A stretch of 47,755 nucleotides of DNA from a virus. The notes beneath the pieces are model-generated. The model saw nothing but the letters and a program-made list of their open reading frames with translations, was not told where the DNA came from and made no database searches. Shown one piece after another: positions 27,542 to 33,000 of this stretch. Positions within the stretch are counted from its first letter, which is position 1. Every line of letters begins with the position of its first letter. The position numbers and the translations under genes are program-made. The DNA is taken from IMG/VR virus record IMGVR_UViG_3300027675_000008, positions 1 to 47,755 of that record. One strand, 5' to 3'.

Positions 27542-28303
27542 CTAAATGGCTGTTACGTTAAAGAAAACCGGATAAGAAAGATAATGACCATTAGCAGTCT
27601 TATTCTTAACCCTAATTACTGCTACTCCAACAGGCGCACTCGTGAGATCATATGATGTAGTTAATTCAGTAGATGATACGCGCGTAGTAGGAACCTCCAC
27701 ACCATCCCATAGACCAGGATTATTAGCTGATTTAGTTATAACACAACCAGTAAGGAAGTTAGCCCCATGAACATGGAGTGTCTGAATACCAACTATTTCC
27801 TTAGACATTGTAACAGGCTGAAGTGCACCAATGCGCGGAGTGTCTGGATGAGGATTAAACGTCAGTGTCATTCCATTGGAAATGATATTACCCGGATTAA
27901 CTACATTAATAGTTACGCCAAATGCTTCTTCAAAACTAATAGTTGTTCGGATTTCAGTAGGACTAATGAAATTCATGTTGCCATTATTGAATCCATTCTT
28001 GTATACCTTACAACTAGGATGGAAGTCTGCACCAGTTAATGTAACTATAACTGGATCAACAGTATTAACTACACTAGGATTCAATCCGAGTAACGTAGCT
28101 TGTAATCCTGAAGTCTGATCCTTCTTAGCCCACATGCATACGATTGAATCATACGCACGTTTAGCCATCTGCTGATCTGATCCACAGATACGCAGAATGT
28201 GTTTAAGTATATGATCCTCTGCCGCGGTAAGAGGAAATGGTAGTTGAGCACAATCCTTCAGATCAAACGGATCTGGAATACTAGGTATCCTAGGATCTTC
28301 CAT
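27542..28303 (-). CDS. IPT/TIG-domain surface protein, two domains (253 aa)
   Basis: The start overlaps the preceding stop. Residues 20-60 form a helical module (EDHILKHILRICGSDQQMAK followed by RAYDSIVCMW) shared with the gene upstream. Then two Ig-like IPT/TIG domains follow: LLGLNPSVVNTVDPVIVTLTG with SPTEIRTTIS, and GALQPVTMSKEIVGIQTLHV with SSTELTTSYD. The pattern (G/A-x-F-x-x-x-C/S ... SxTExxxx) is typical of IPT domains, which occur in phage structural and adhesin proteins. I infer a virion surface or tail protein. Confidence 0.8.
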   Translation of the reverse strand: MEDPRIPSIPDPFDLKDCAQLPFPLTAAEDHILKHILRICGSDQQMAKRAYDSIVCMWAKKDQTSGLQATLLGLNPSVVNTVDPVIVTLTGADFHPSCKVYKNGFNNGNMNFISPTEIRTTISFEEAFGVTINVVNPGNIISNGMTLTFNPHPDTPRIGALQPVTMSKEIVGIQTLHVHGANFLTGCVITKSANNPGLWDGVEVPTTRVSSTELTTSYDLTSAPVGVAVIRVKNKTANGHYLSYPVFFNVTAI

Positions 28304-28887
28304 TACTTCTTATCCTGAATAGGAGGAGAGTTGAGTTCAATTTCCTCTCTACGCTTCGTTAGCTCTGGGCCAAGTTCAATCTTCTTAACTGGTTCCTTCG
28401 GTTCTTTAACAGACAAGAGAGCAGGAGCAGTTACTTCAAAAGTCAAAACATTTGAATTATTCGGATAGTTCTCCACATAAACATCATGTGTGAGAGCTAA
28501 GGTTGTATCAGGAATGAATGTGAGTTCAGTAGGACTAACGAATGTACTAGTCTGAACTGCCCCACTCGCGCGCACTACTGAACTCTCACTGAATCCAGTT
28601 CCAATGACTGATACAGTTACAACCTCTTCCTGTACAGCGGTGGCGGGATTGAGTGAGGTGAGAACAGGTACACCAGGAGTACCAGTCAGGATAAGAGTAA
28701 TAGCAGTGTATGCCTTCTTTGCAAAGGCTGAATCTGAACATGAGAGTTCTAGGATCTCACGTAGCCATTTATCCTGTTCAGGACTAACGACTAGGTTAGG
28801 CGAGTTTACTAGAACAGGATTCCACGGATCTTGATACAGGGGTACTTCAACTTCAGCTTTTGGACGCGCGCTAATAGAAGGGGACAT
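28303..28887 (-). CDS. IPT/TIG-domain surface protein, one domain (194 aa)
   Basis: I place the start at ATG 28887 (MSPSISARPKAEVEV), with GGAG upstream; an upstream alternative start lacks such a site. Residues 35-70 hold the same helical module as the next gene (QDKWLREILELSCSDSAFAK then KAYTAI). One IPT/TIG domain follows (LTSLNPATAVQEEVVTVSVI, GTGFSESSVVRASG, SPTELTFIPD). The C-terminus is Pro/Lys/Glu-rich. It is a paralogue of the two-domain neighbour. Confidence 0.8.
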   Translation of the reverse strand: MSPSISARPKAEVEVPLYQDPWNPVLVNSPNLVVSPEQDKWLREILELSCSDSAFAKKAYTAITLILTGTPGVPVLTSLNPATAVQEEVVTVSVIGTGFSESSVVRASGAVQTSTFVSPTELTFIPDTTLALTHDVYVENYPNNSNVLTFEVTAPALLSVKEPKEPVKKIELGPELTKRREEIELNSPPIQDKK

Positions 28888-28914
28888 ATTGTCTCTCCAT
28901 TCTAACTGAATCAA

Positions 28915-29529
28915 CTATTCTTGAACCTGAATGAACTCAAAGGAACGCTCGTCCTTGAATTGAGGAGCGTAGATTACGAACTGAGGCTGTTTATTCTGAT
29001 TCTCTGTACCGGGATCTATCTGCTTCTCAAGATTCTTGATAATGACAGACATATCCTTAGCGATCCCACTTAACTTATCAGGATCGGTAAAGTCTAGCTT
29101 CTCTTGGGTAATACTAGATAGAGCAGCGTTGAGGGTCTTACTCGCCTTACCGATGGCTCGCTGTCTAGCTTTATTGATGTGGGAGATAATACTGGGCTTT
29201 GGCTCTGAGTAGGATGCTGTTGATGTAGCACCCTTTGTGTATGCAGAGACAGATGAAGGAGAAATGCCAAAGTCTGCGGCAAGCTGCAACGCGGACTCAC
29301 GCCCATTGAGTAATGCATCTTCTCCAATAATGGCTCGGAGACTATCGGGTACGTTGACATCATTCTCTTTACGTCCACGTTTAGGTATATCCTGAATGAT
29401 AGGCCCCTCATGTACCTCTTCTTTCTTCAGAGAATCAATAACAGAAGAGGGAGGTACAATCAATTTGACAGGAGAATATGATTCTATCTCTCTACGGAGA
29501 TCTTCGTCAGAGACAATTCCAATAGGCAT
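28915..29529 (-). CDS. Small-terminase-like DNA-binding protein (204 aa)
   Basis: The start chosen is ATG 29529 (MPIGIVSDEDLRREIESY), with AGGA 11 bases upstream; a TTG 30 bases earlier is weaker. A central helix-turn-helix, ALQLAADFGISPSSVSAYTKG, is preceded by RAIIGEDALLNGR. A helical C-terminal part (KQIDPGTENQNK after a long helix) suits oligomerisation. As the first gene of the late block it fits a terminase small subunit that recognises DNA for packaging, or a late regulator. Confidence in the exact role is moderate. Confidence 0.75.
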   Translation of the reverse strand: MPIGIVSDEDLRREIESYSPVKLIVPPSSVIDSLKKEEVHEGPIIQDIPKRGRKENDVNVPDSLRAIIGEDALLNGRESALQLAADFGISPSSVSAYTKGATSTASYSEPKPSIISHINKARQRAIGKASKTLNAALSSITQEKLDFTDPDKLSGIAKDMSVIIKNLEKQIDPGTENQNKQPQFVIYAPQFKDERSFEFIQVQE

Positions 29530-29596
29530 AATTACACTTATCCTAGAATATGAAAACAATTAATTGTGTAGGGATGGGCCGAATAAGGCCGTGAGA

Positions 29597-29625
29597 ATCA
29601 TCTCACAAGATAGGTTGAAAGTCAA
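29597..29625 (-). promoter_or_regulatory. Candidate sigma70-type promoter for the late block
   Basis: On the minus strand TTGACT (29620-29625) is followed after 17 bases by GATGAT (29597-29602), 5/6 and 4/6 matches to -35 and -10 consensus. It points toward the small-terminase-like gene 70 bases downstream. Confidence 0.45.
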
Positions 29626-29626
29626 G

Positions 29627-29661
29627 GACTCTAAGTCGTTTCGTATCAACGAGTTAGAGTC
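29627..29661. repeat. Inverted repeat in the divergent regulatory region
   Basis: GACTCTAA (29627-29634) is exactly complementary to TTAGAGTC (29654-29661). Inside, TCGTT pairs with AACGA. Either transcript would fold here. It abuts the candidate minus-strand -35 box. Confidence 0.6.
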
Positions 29662-29664
29662 ATC

Positions 29665-29679
29665 GTGTAGATTTTACAC
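29665..29679. promoter_or_regulatory. Operator-like dyad, copy 1
   Basis: GTGTAGATTTTACAC is a near-palindrome matching 13 of 15 bases of the dyad GTGTAAACTTTACAC at 31101-31115; a weaker form, GTGTAACTTTTACAT, is at 29780-29794. Repeated occurrence near presumed promoters suggests a binding site for a dimeric regulator. Confidence 0.5.
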
Positions 29680-29778
29680 TCTCCGATTAAAATTATTTTT
29701 TTTCTACAATTTTTTAGGGTCCCCTATTATATAATTTGGTCTGACACACATTATTTCTATGAGGCCGCCTTGAGCAAC

Positions 29779-29856
29779 GGTGTAACTTTTACATACACCA
29801 TGGGTAGTGGGTAGACCGGTCGGTCTACACCATATATGGTAGAAAAGTTACATGCC
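29779..29856. repeat. Large imperfect inverted repeat centred on GTAGACCG-GT-CGGTCTAC
   Basis: The centre at 29811-29828 is an 8-bp perfect dyad. The flanks are also related: GTAACTTTT on the left (29782-29790) and AAAAGTTAC on the right (29843-29851) are complementary, and both flanks contain a CCAT-type segment. A shorter copy of the centre (AGACCGAGCGGTCT) lies at 29880-29893. It looks like a multi-site control region or an extrudable cruciform. Confidence 0.65.
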
Positions 29857-29861
29857 GGCCA

Positions 29862-29909
29862 CCCCAATATCTTGTGGCCAGACCGAGCGGTCTACCCCAT
29901 ATCTTGTGG
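29862..29909. repeat. Repeated ATATCTTGTGG motif
   Basis: ATATCTTGTGG occurs at 29867-29877 and 29899-29909, each after CCCC. Relatives are CCACATCTTGTGG (31698-31710, a dyad), CACATTTTGTGG (31740-31751) and CATCCTGTGG (31755-31764), the last touching an extended -10 box. The motif is probably a regulator-binding site used at several early leaders. Confidence 0.55.
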
Positions 29910-29974
29910 TTGCGCGGATTATCTGTCCATGAGACTATTGACTTGTCGATGTCGCAACCGCCGAAAGGCCGTGA
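29904..29974 (+). promoter_or_regulatory. Leader-like segment A, related to the leader of the 31874 gene
   Basis: Three blocks occur in order here and again before the 31874 gene: TTGTGGTTGC (29904 and 31746), CGATTATCTGTC-type (29915-29927 and 31793-31805) and CCGAAAGGmCGTGA (29961-29974 and 31859-31872). At the second locus the last block is the ribosome site. Here it leads only to a stop after GTG AAC GAC, so this copy may be a vestigial leader. GGTTGCG and CGCAACC also pair across the segment. Confidence 0.5.
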
Positions 29975-30022
29975 ACGACTAGACGAGGCGAACGAAGGAC
30001 CGAACCGGCGGACCCCGGCAAG

Positions 30023-30038
30023 TGTTCCACGTGGAACA
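30023..30038. promoter_or_regulatory. parS-like perfect palindrome
   Basis: TGTTCCACGTGGAACA is a perfect 16-bp palindrome that differs from the widespread bacterial ParB site TGTTTCACGTGAAACA by one symmetric base pair in each half. It lies 11 bases before the ATG of the first early gene. No parA or parB is present, so any binding would be by host ParB. Confidence 0.75.
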
Positions 30039-30048
30039 TGAGGATAAG

Positions 30049-30453
30049 ATGGAAAACAAGACTGGTACAAGCGAATGCAAGACTGCACACGGTCGGCCGA
30101 TTACCTCGTACAAGGACAAGGACGGCAACCCGCTGGAAGTGTTCACGTACGAATTCACGTACGACGCCTATACCGAGGACAAGGATGGTGAGGCCGAGCT
30201 GGTCAAGGACAACAACCAGCTCACCTTGCTGGAGCAGTTGAAGGTCCGCAACGCAGAGCGTGTCAGCAACGCGCGTGCCAAGCAGTTGGCCCTTGAACTG
30301 ACCAGTCGCGGTGTGGTCAAGCCTGATGCCAAGAACGATCCGCAGGTACTTCTCAAGGACATCTTCGACAAGCTGATGATTACCAAGCTGTATGACGTCG
30401 AGGGTGCTCGCAAGATGGCCACGCAGGTGACTGGTATCGAGTGGGCGGTCTAG
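30049..30453 (+). CDS. First early gene, unknown function (134 aa)
   Basis: I start at ATG 30049 (MENKTGTSECKTAHGRPITS), with GAGG five bases upstream. The longer frame from GTG 30022 would translate the parS-like palindrome as FHVEH, a known source of false gene starts. The protein is mixed alpha/beta: beta-like start (PLEVFTYEFTYDAYTED), then a charged helical part (LLEQLKVRNAERVSNARAKQ, LLKDIFDKLMITKLYDVEGA). No Cys motif beyond one Cys. Codons are more C/G-ending than in the rest of the genome. It is followed by a strong terminator, so it may be made separately and in quantity. Confidence 0.82.
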   Translation: MENKTGTSECKTAHGRPITSYKDKDGNPLEVFTYEFTYDAYTEDKDGEAELVKDNNQLTLLEQLKVRNAERVSNARAKQLALELTSRGVVKPDAKNDPQVLLKDIFDKLMITKLYDVEGARKMATQVTGIEWAV

Positions 30454-30466
30454 CCTGAACAACCAA

Positions 30467-30499
30467 GGGGACGGACTCAATATCCGTCCCTTCCTTTCT
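30467..30499 (+). terminator. Rho-independent terminator after the first early gene
   Basis: GGGACGGA (30468-30475) pairs perfectly with TCCGTCCC (30483-30490) around a 7-base loop, followed by TTCCTTTCT. Confidence 0.8.
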
Positions 30500-30525
30500 C
30501 ACACTGATAATCAACTGGAGTTCAC

Positions 30526-30729
30526 ATGTCCCCACACCAGCTATCCGCGTTGTTCCTCACGTTGTCCGTCGCAGACTTTCGCAAGGTGAAGAAAGTCATG
30601 CGGACCCTTGGTTCCCTCGGCGTGTACGACTTCGACTCAATTGTCGAGCAGGTTGTCCTCGGCATCGCTCGCAAGAATCAGGATGCTGCTGACGCGCGTA
30701 GTGAGAACGCCCGACGCAGGTTCGCCTAG
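30526..30729 (+). CDS. Small early protein, unknown (67 aa)
   Basis: ATG 30526 follows CTGGAG by five bases. The sequence (MSPHQLSALFLTLSVADFRK, MRTLGSLGVYDFDSIVEQVV) is predicted helical and basic, with Arg-rich end RSENARRRFA. It could bind nucleic acid or a host protein. GC-richer codons match the preceding gene. A hairpin CCGGGG...CCCCGG follows at 30745-30765. Confidence 0.75.
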   Translation: MSPHQLSALFLTLSVADFRKVKKVMRTLGSLGVYDFDSIVEQVVLGIARKNQDAADARSENARRRFA

Positions 30730-30743
30730 AGGCCCAGGTACTA

Positions 30744-30766
30744 GCCGGGGAGCAGTCAGCCCCGGT
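30744..30766 (+). terminator. Hairpin after the 67-aa gene
   Basis: CCGGGG and CCCCGG form a 6-bp GC stem with a 9-base loop 15 bases after the stop codon. No T tract follows; termination is possible but not assured. Confidence 0.45.
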
Positions 30767-30791
30767 TATCTCGCGTCCGTCCCGCCAGTCC

Positions 30792-30940
30792 GCCTGTGCG
30801 ACTTTTGTAACCCCGCCTGTGCGACTTTCAATCCAATAGTCACGCTACGCTAAAATTATTGCCTGTGCGTCTTTCCCAGACACGCACTTGGGCATAAACG
30901 CGCGTATAGTCCGCTTCGCTTCGAAATTATGCCTGTGCGC
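30792..30940. repeat. Iteron-like direct repeats GCCTGTGCG(A/T)CTTT, candidate replication origin
   Basis: Copies: GCCTGTGCGACTTT at 30792-30805 and 30815-30828, GCCTGTGCGTCTTT at 30861-30874, and GCCTGTGCGC at 30931-30940. The last two are each preceded by an AAATTAT-type tract and a CGCT-CGCT segment, so a unit of about 30 bases is repeated 70 bases apart. The segment 30730-31225 has no convincing gene. Repeats next to a long AT tract fit an origin; no initiator gene is identified. Confidence 0.65.
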
Positions 30941-31046
30941 AATCTCTAATAATAAAGTGTCTGTGTGTATGTGTCCATGTCTTTACCGGATAGGGCACCC
31001 ATCGTCCTCTAAAGGGGACAACCTCGAAAACGATAAAGGAAACTTC

Positions 31047-31084
31047 TTTTTTTTTTTTTTTATTTTTTTTTAATTTATTATTGT
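31047..31084. other. Long AT tract (T15 A T9 AATTTATTATTG), possible unwinding element
   Basis: A run of 15 T, one A, 9 T and further A/T bases occurs between the iteron-like repeats and a promoter-like site. It might be the DNA-unwinding element of the putative origin. Run length may be affected by sequencing error. Confidence 0.55.
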
Positions 31085-31100
31085 TTTTGGCGCGTCAACT

Positions 31101-31144
31101 GTGTAAACTTTACACTTGCGTGCCCGATTGACGTATGATACACT
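31101..31144 (+). promoter_or_regulatory. Candidate early promoter overlapped by a perfect dyad operator
   Basis: GTGTAAACTTTACAC (31101-31115) is a perfect dyad with a one-base centre. It contains TTTACA, with TATGAT 19 bases downstream (31134-31139); alternatively TTGCGT and TACACT are spaced 17 bases. The site would drive the 31226 gene, and its control could be shared with the related sites at 29665 and 29780. Confidence 0.5.
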
Positions 31145-31225
31145 GACACACACGCGGGGACACTCCACACACAGAGTGTAGACCCGGAGGATGAGAATAA
31201 GATAGTCAATAATGGAGAGAAAATC

Positions 31226-31627
31226 ATGGCCAAACACGCGCACAGGATTATGTTACACTCCAAGAAGACGTGGAAATGTATGTTACCAGGATGTAGCTGG
31301 TTCGTACATACGGGCTTAGAGTTCACTATTATTGGAAAGAGAATCATTTGTTGGGAATGTGGTGAAGAGTTTACAGCAGATCAATCACATCTCAATGAAG
31401 CACGTAGAGGTGATGATATGCCTCAGTGCGGATGTACTAAGGGTAAACTTTCTAGTAGTGAGGTAGTAGACTTTGAGGAGCACATACGCAGATTAACTGT
31501 GCAGAGTAAGTTGAAGGAAATAGTTTCAGTACCAGATGAGGAAGACGAGGTAGAAGTAATCGAAGCAGAGGAATCACACGCGGCCGATTGTATGGCCCCG
31601 TATGGTGGAGATTGTACCTGTAAATGA
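31226..31627 (+). CDS. Early Cys-rich zinc-ribbon-type protein (133 aa)
   Basis: Start ATG 31226 (MAKHAHRIMLHSKKTWKCML), with GGAG upstream. Cys pairs: KCMLPGC near residues 18-23, CWECG near 42-45, and CGC/C near 67-70 and at the end (CTCK). The middle part is helical (EEHIRRLTVQSKLKEIV), followed by an acidic segment (DEEDEVEVIEAEE). It resembles a treble-clef or zinc-ribbon domain with an acidic tail. Function is unknown. Confidence 0.78.
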   Translation: MAKHAHRIMLHSKKTWKCMLPGCSWFVHTGLEFTIIGKRIICWECGEEFTADQSHLNEARRGDDMPQCGCTKGKLSSSEVVDFEEHIRRLTVQSKLKEIVSVPDEEDEVEVIEAEESHAADCMAPYGGDCTCK

Positions 31628-31673
31628 GTCGAGTTGTGATTAACCGAATGTAAGAGTTGAGATTACGATAATC

Positions 31674-31697
31674 GGGTTGGGGCGTTTTGCCCCACCC
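31674..31697 (+). terminator. GC-rich hairpin between early genes
   Basis: GGGTTGGGGC (31674-31683) pairs with GCCCCACCC (31689-31697) with one bulged T. It follows the 31226 gene and precedes a new promoter, so it likely isolates the two units, although a downstream T tract is missing. Confidence 0.5.
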
Positions 31698-31739
31698 CCA
31701 CATCTTGTGGCCTTTAAGACGCAAAGCACTTTCCGCCGG

Positions 31740-31770
31740 CACATTTTGTGGTTGCATCCTGTGGTATAAT
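31740..31770 (+). promoter_or_regulatory. Extended -10 promoter before the 31874 gene
   Basis: TGG-TATAAT (31762-31770) is a full extended -10 box with a perfect TATAAT. No good TTGACA is present at 17 bases. It is overlapped by copies of the TTGTGG motif (31746-31751 and CCTGTGG at 31758-31764), suggesting activator or repressor control. About 100 bases of structured leader follow, with CGATTAT/ATAATCG and CTACC/GGTAG pairs. Confidence 0.65.
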
Positions 31771-31873
31771 GGAGGCCGGGCCAACCCCACCACCGATTAT
31801 CTGTCTCACAATGATAATCGTAGTAGTTTACACGCCCTACCTGCAACGGGTAGGCATTCCGAAAGGACGTGAT

Positions 31874-32080
31874 ATGAAGAGGTTCTTCTGCACAGTCTGT
31901 AAGAAAGTCAAGAGGGTACGCAAGTATCCTACTAACGTAGTGTCTGTACACGCGGATGACGTATTCGCGCGTCGTGGTAGTTGTGATAAGCATGATGTGG
32001 TGAAGTCTAGCTACATGAAGGCTCATGATGTTGAGCCAGTTGAGTTGAATATGCTTCGTCGTGCTAAGAGGGGAGCATAA
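31874..32080 (+). CDS. Small early Cys-containing protein (68 aa)
   Basis: Start ATG 31874 (MKRFFCTVCKKVKRVRKYPT) with AGGA eight bases upstream; a longer in-frame extension would overlap the promoter and is rejected. It has CTVC, a second part with one Cys and His (GSCDKHDVVK), and a basic C-terminus (LNMLRRAKRGA). It may be a small zinc-binding, nucleic-acid-binding protein. It is followed in 3 bases by the next gene. Confidence 0.78.
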   Translation: MKRFFCTVCKKVKRVRKYPTNVVSVHADDVFARRGSCDKHDVVKSSYMKAHDVEPVELNMLRRAKRGA

Positions 32081-32083
32081 CTA

Positions 32084-32785
32084 ATGACGCCAGTAGCTAA
32101 GGGCGAATGTGAGATGTGCCCTACTGACACGATAGTTGACTTGTTTGTGGTTCCGGGGTCCGTGTTCCGGCTCTGTGCCAAGCACTATCAGGATGAATTC
32201 AACGCCGTAGAGTCTAGCAAGAAGATTAATGTAGTTGCTGACTCTCTGAAGAAAATCGACAATACGCAGTTGAAGGCCGATATTTACAACGCGGCCACTA
32301 CTTCGTTTGTTGAGTTGCACGCGGCTATTCAGCATGATGAGACGATTCCTGCTGATAAGAAGAATGAAGTCCTTGTGCAGACTGTTGGGAAGTACATCAC
32401 GGGATTCACCGAGGCTATCTTCTCTCTTAATGAGCAGAAGGTAGCTAAGGAGAATGAGCGTGAAGGTTGGCGTCAGGCTACTGTGGACTTCATCGCCAAG
32501 CTGCGTACAGAAGAGCGTGAGAAGTACGCGAAGTTCAATGTCACATACGCGCCGCCGGTTGTGACCAAGAAGGCTATCAAGGGTAGCTCTAAGGGCGCGC
32601 CCAAGACTACGGCCAACAAGCAGCCAAAGGTCGTGGTGAAGATGCATGACCTGAAGATTGCAGCTATTAAGTATGGCGTGGCAATGTCCACCCTACAGGG
32701 TATCTGCGAACTCCGTAACATCGACGTGGACACCGCTGGCAAGATGTTGTCGGCTGCATTCGGTAAGACTGGTACTGATCAGTAG
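32084..32785 (+). CDS. Early protein with N-terminal zinc-binding motif (233 aa)
   Basis: ATG follows GGGGAG. The N-terminus (CEMCPTDTIVDLFVVP ... RLCAKHY) fits a Cys2-Cys/His zinc site. Residues 45-155 are helical, with many charged residues (KKINVVADSLKKIDNTQLK, QATVDFIAKLRTEEREKYA). A basic Lys/Ala/Gly linker follows (KAIKGSSKGAPKTTANKQPK). The last 45 residues (HDLKIAAIKYGVAMSTLQG) look like a small helical DNA-binding domain. A nucleic-acid-binding role is inferred; no enzyme motif was seen. Confidence 0.78.
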   Translation: MTPVAKGECEMCPTDTIVDLFVVPGSVFRLCAKHYQDEFNAVESSKKINVVADSLKKIDNTQLKADIYNAATTSFVELHAAIQHDETIPADKKNEVLVQTVGKYITGFTEAIFSLNEQKVAKENEREGWRQATVDFIAKLRTEEREKYAKFNVTYAPPVVTKKAIKGSSKGAPKTTANKQPKVVVKMHDLKIAAIKYGVAMSTLQGICELRNIDVDTAGKMLSAAFGKTGTDQ

Positions 32786-32820
32786 TTTAAACTGTCACGA
32801 CAATCCGCAAGGACGCGACA

Positions 32821-33000
32821 ATGACTGTTAAAGAACTGAAAGACATATTGGACGCGTGTAACGACACCGCAGAGGTGATTGTACACACGTCCACTGGTCT
32901 GCAAATCCTCAAGGACGAGCAGGTCTATCAGTTGTTTGACCTCTCTGATAATGGCACTGTTATCTTCAGTGTCAGGGATGTAGAGGCGAACAATGGATAG
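32821..33000 (+). CDS. Small early protein, phage VKEL-type family (59 aa)
   Basis: Start ATG 32821 with AGGA eight bases upstream; the end overlaps the start of the helicase gene by 8 bases. MTVKELKDILDACNDTAEV followed by strands (VIVHTSTGLQILKDEQ, TVIFSVRDVEA). The layout resembles the 77-aa protein at 38126 (MKVRELLAQLNDLTVGSLEL...), a common type of small phage protein. Function unknown. Confidence 0.78.
   Translation: MTVKELKDILDACNDTAEVIVHTSTGLQILKDEQVYQLFDLSDNGTVIFSVRDVEANNG

Noticed and set aside
30022-30048. GTG start giving an MFHVEH... N-terminus for the first early gene
   Set aside because: These codons are the parS-like palindrome itself; ATG 30049 has a better ribosome site (GAGG, five bases).
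31047-31071. Poly-T run as a terminator tail
   Set aside because: The nearest hairpin (31004-31019) is too far upstream; an unwinding element or sequencing artefact fits better.
30888-31073. A 61-codon frame across the AT tract
   Set aside because: No ribosome site; it ends in poly-Phe coded by the T run; the segment is better read as non-coding.
31193-31207. Five-codon frame after GGAGG (ATG AGA ATA AGA TAG)
   Set aside because: Could be a leader peptide, but too short to support from sequence alone.
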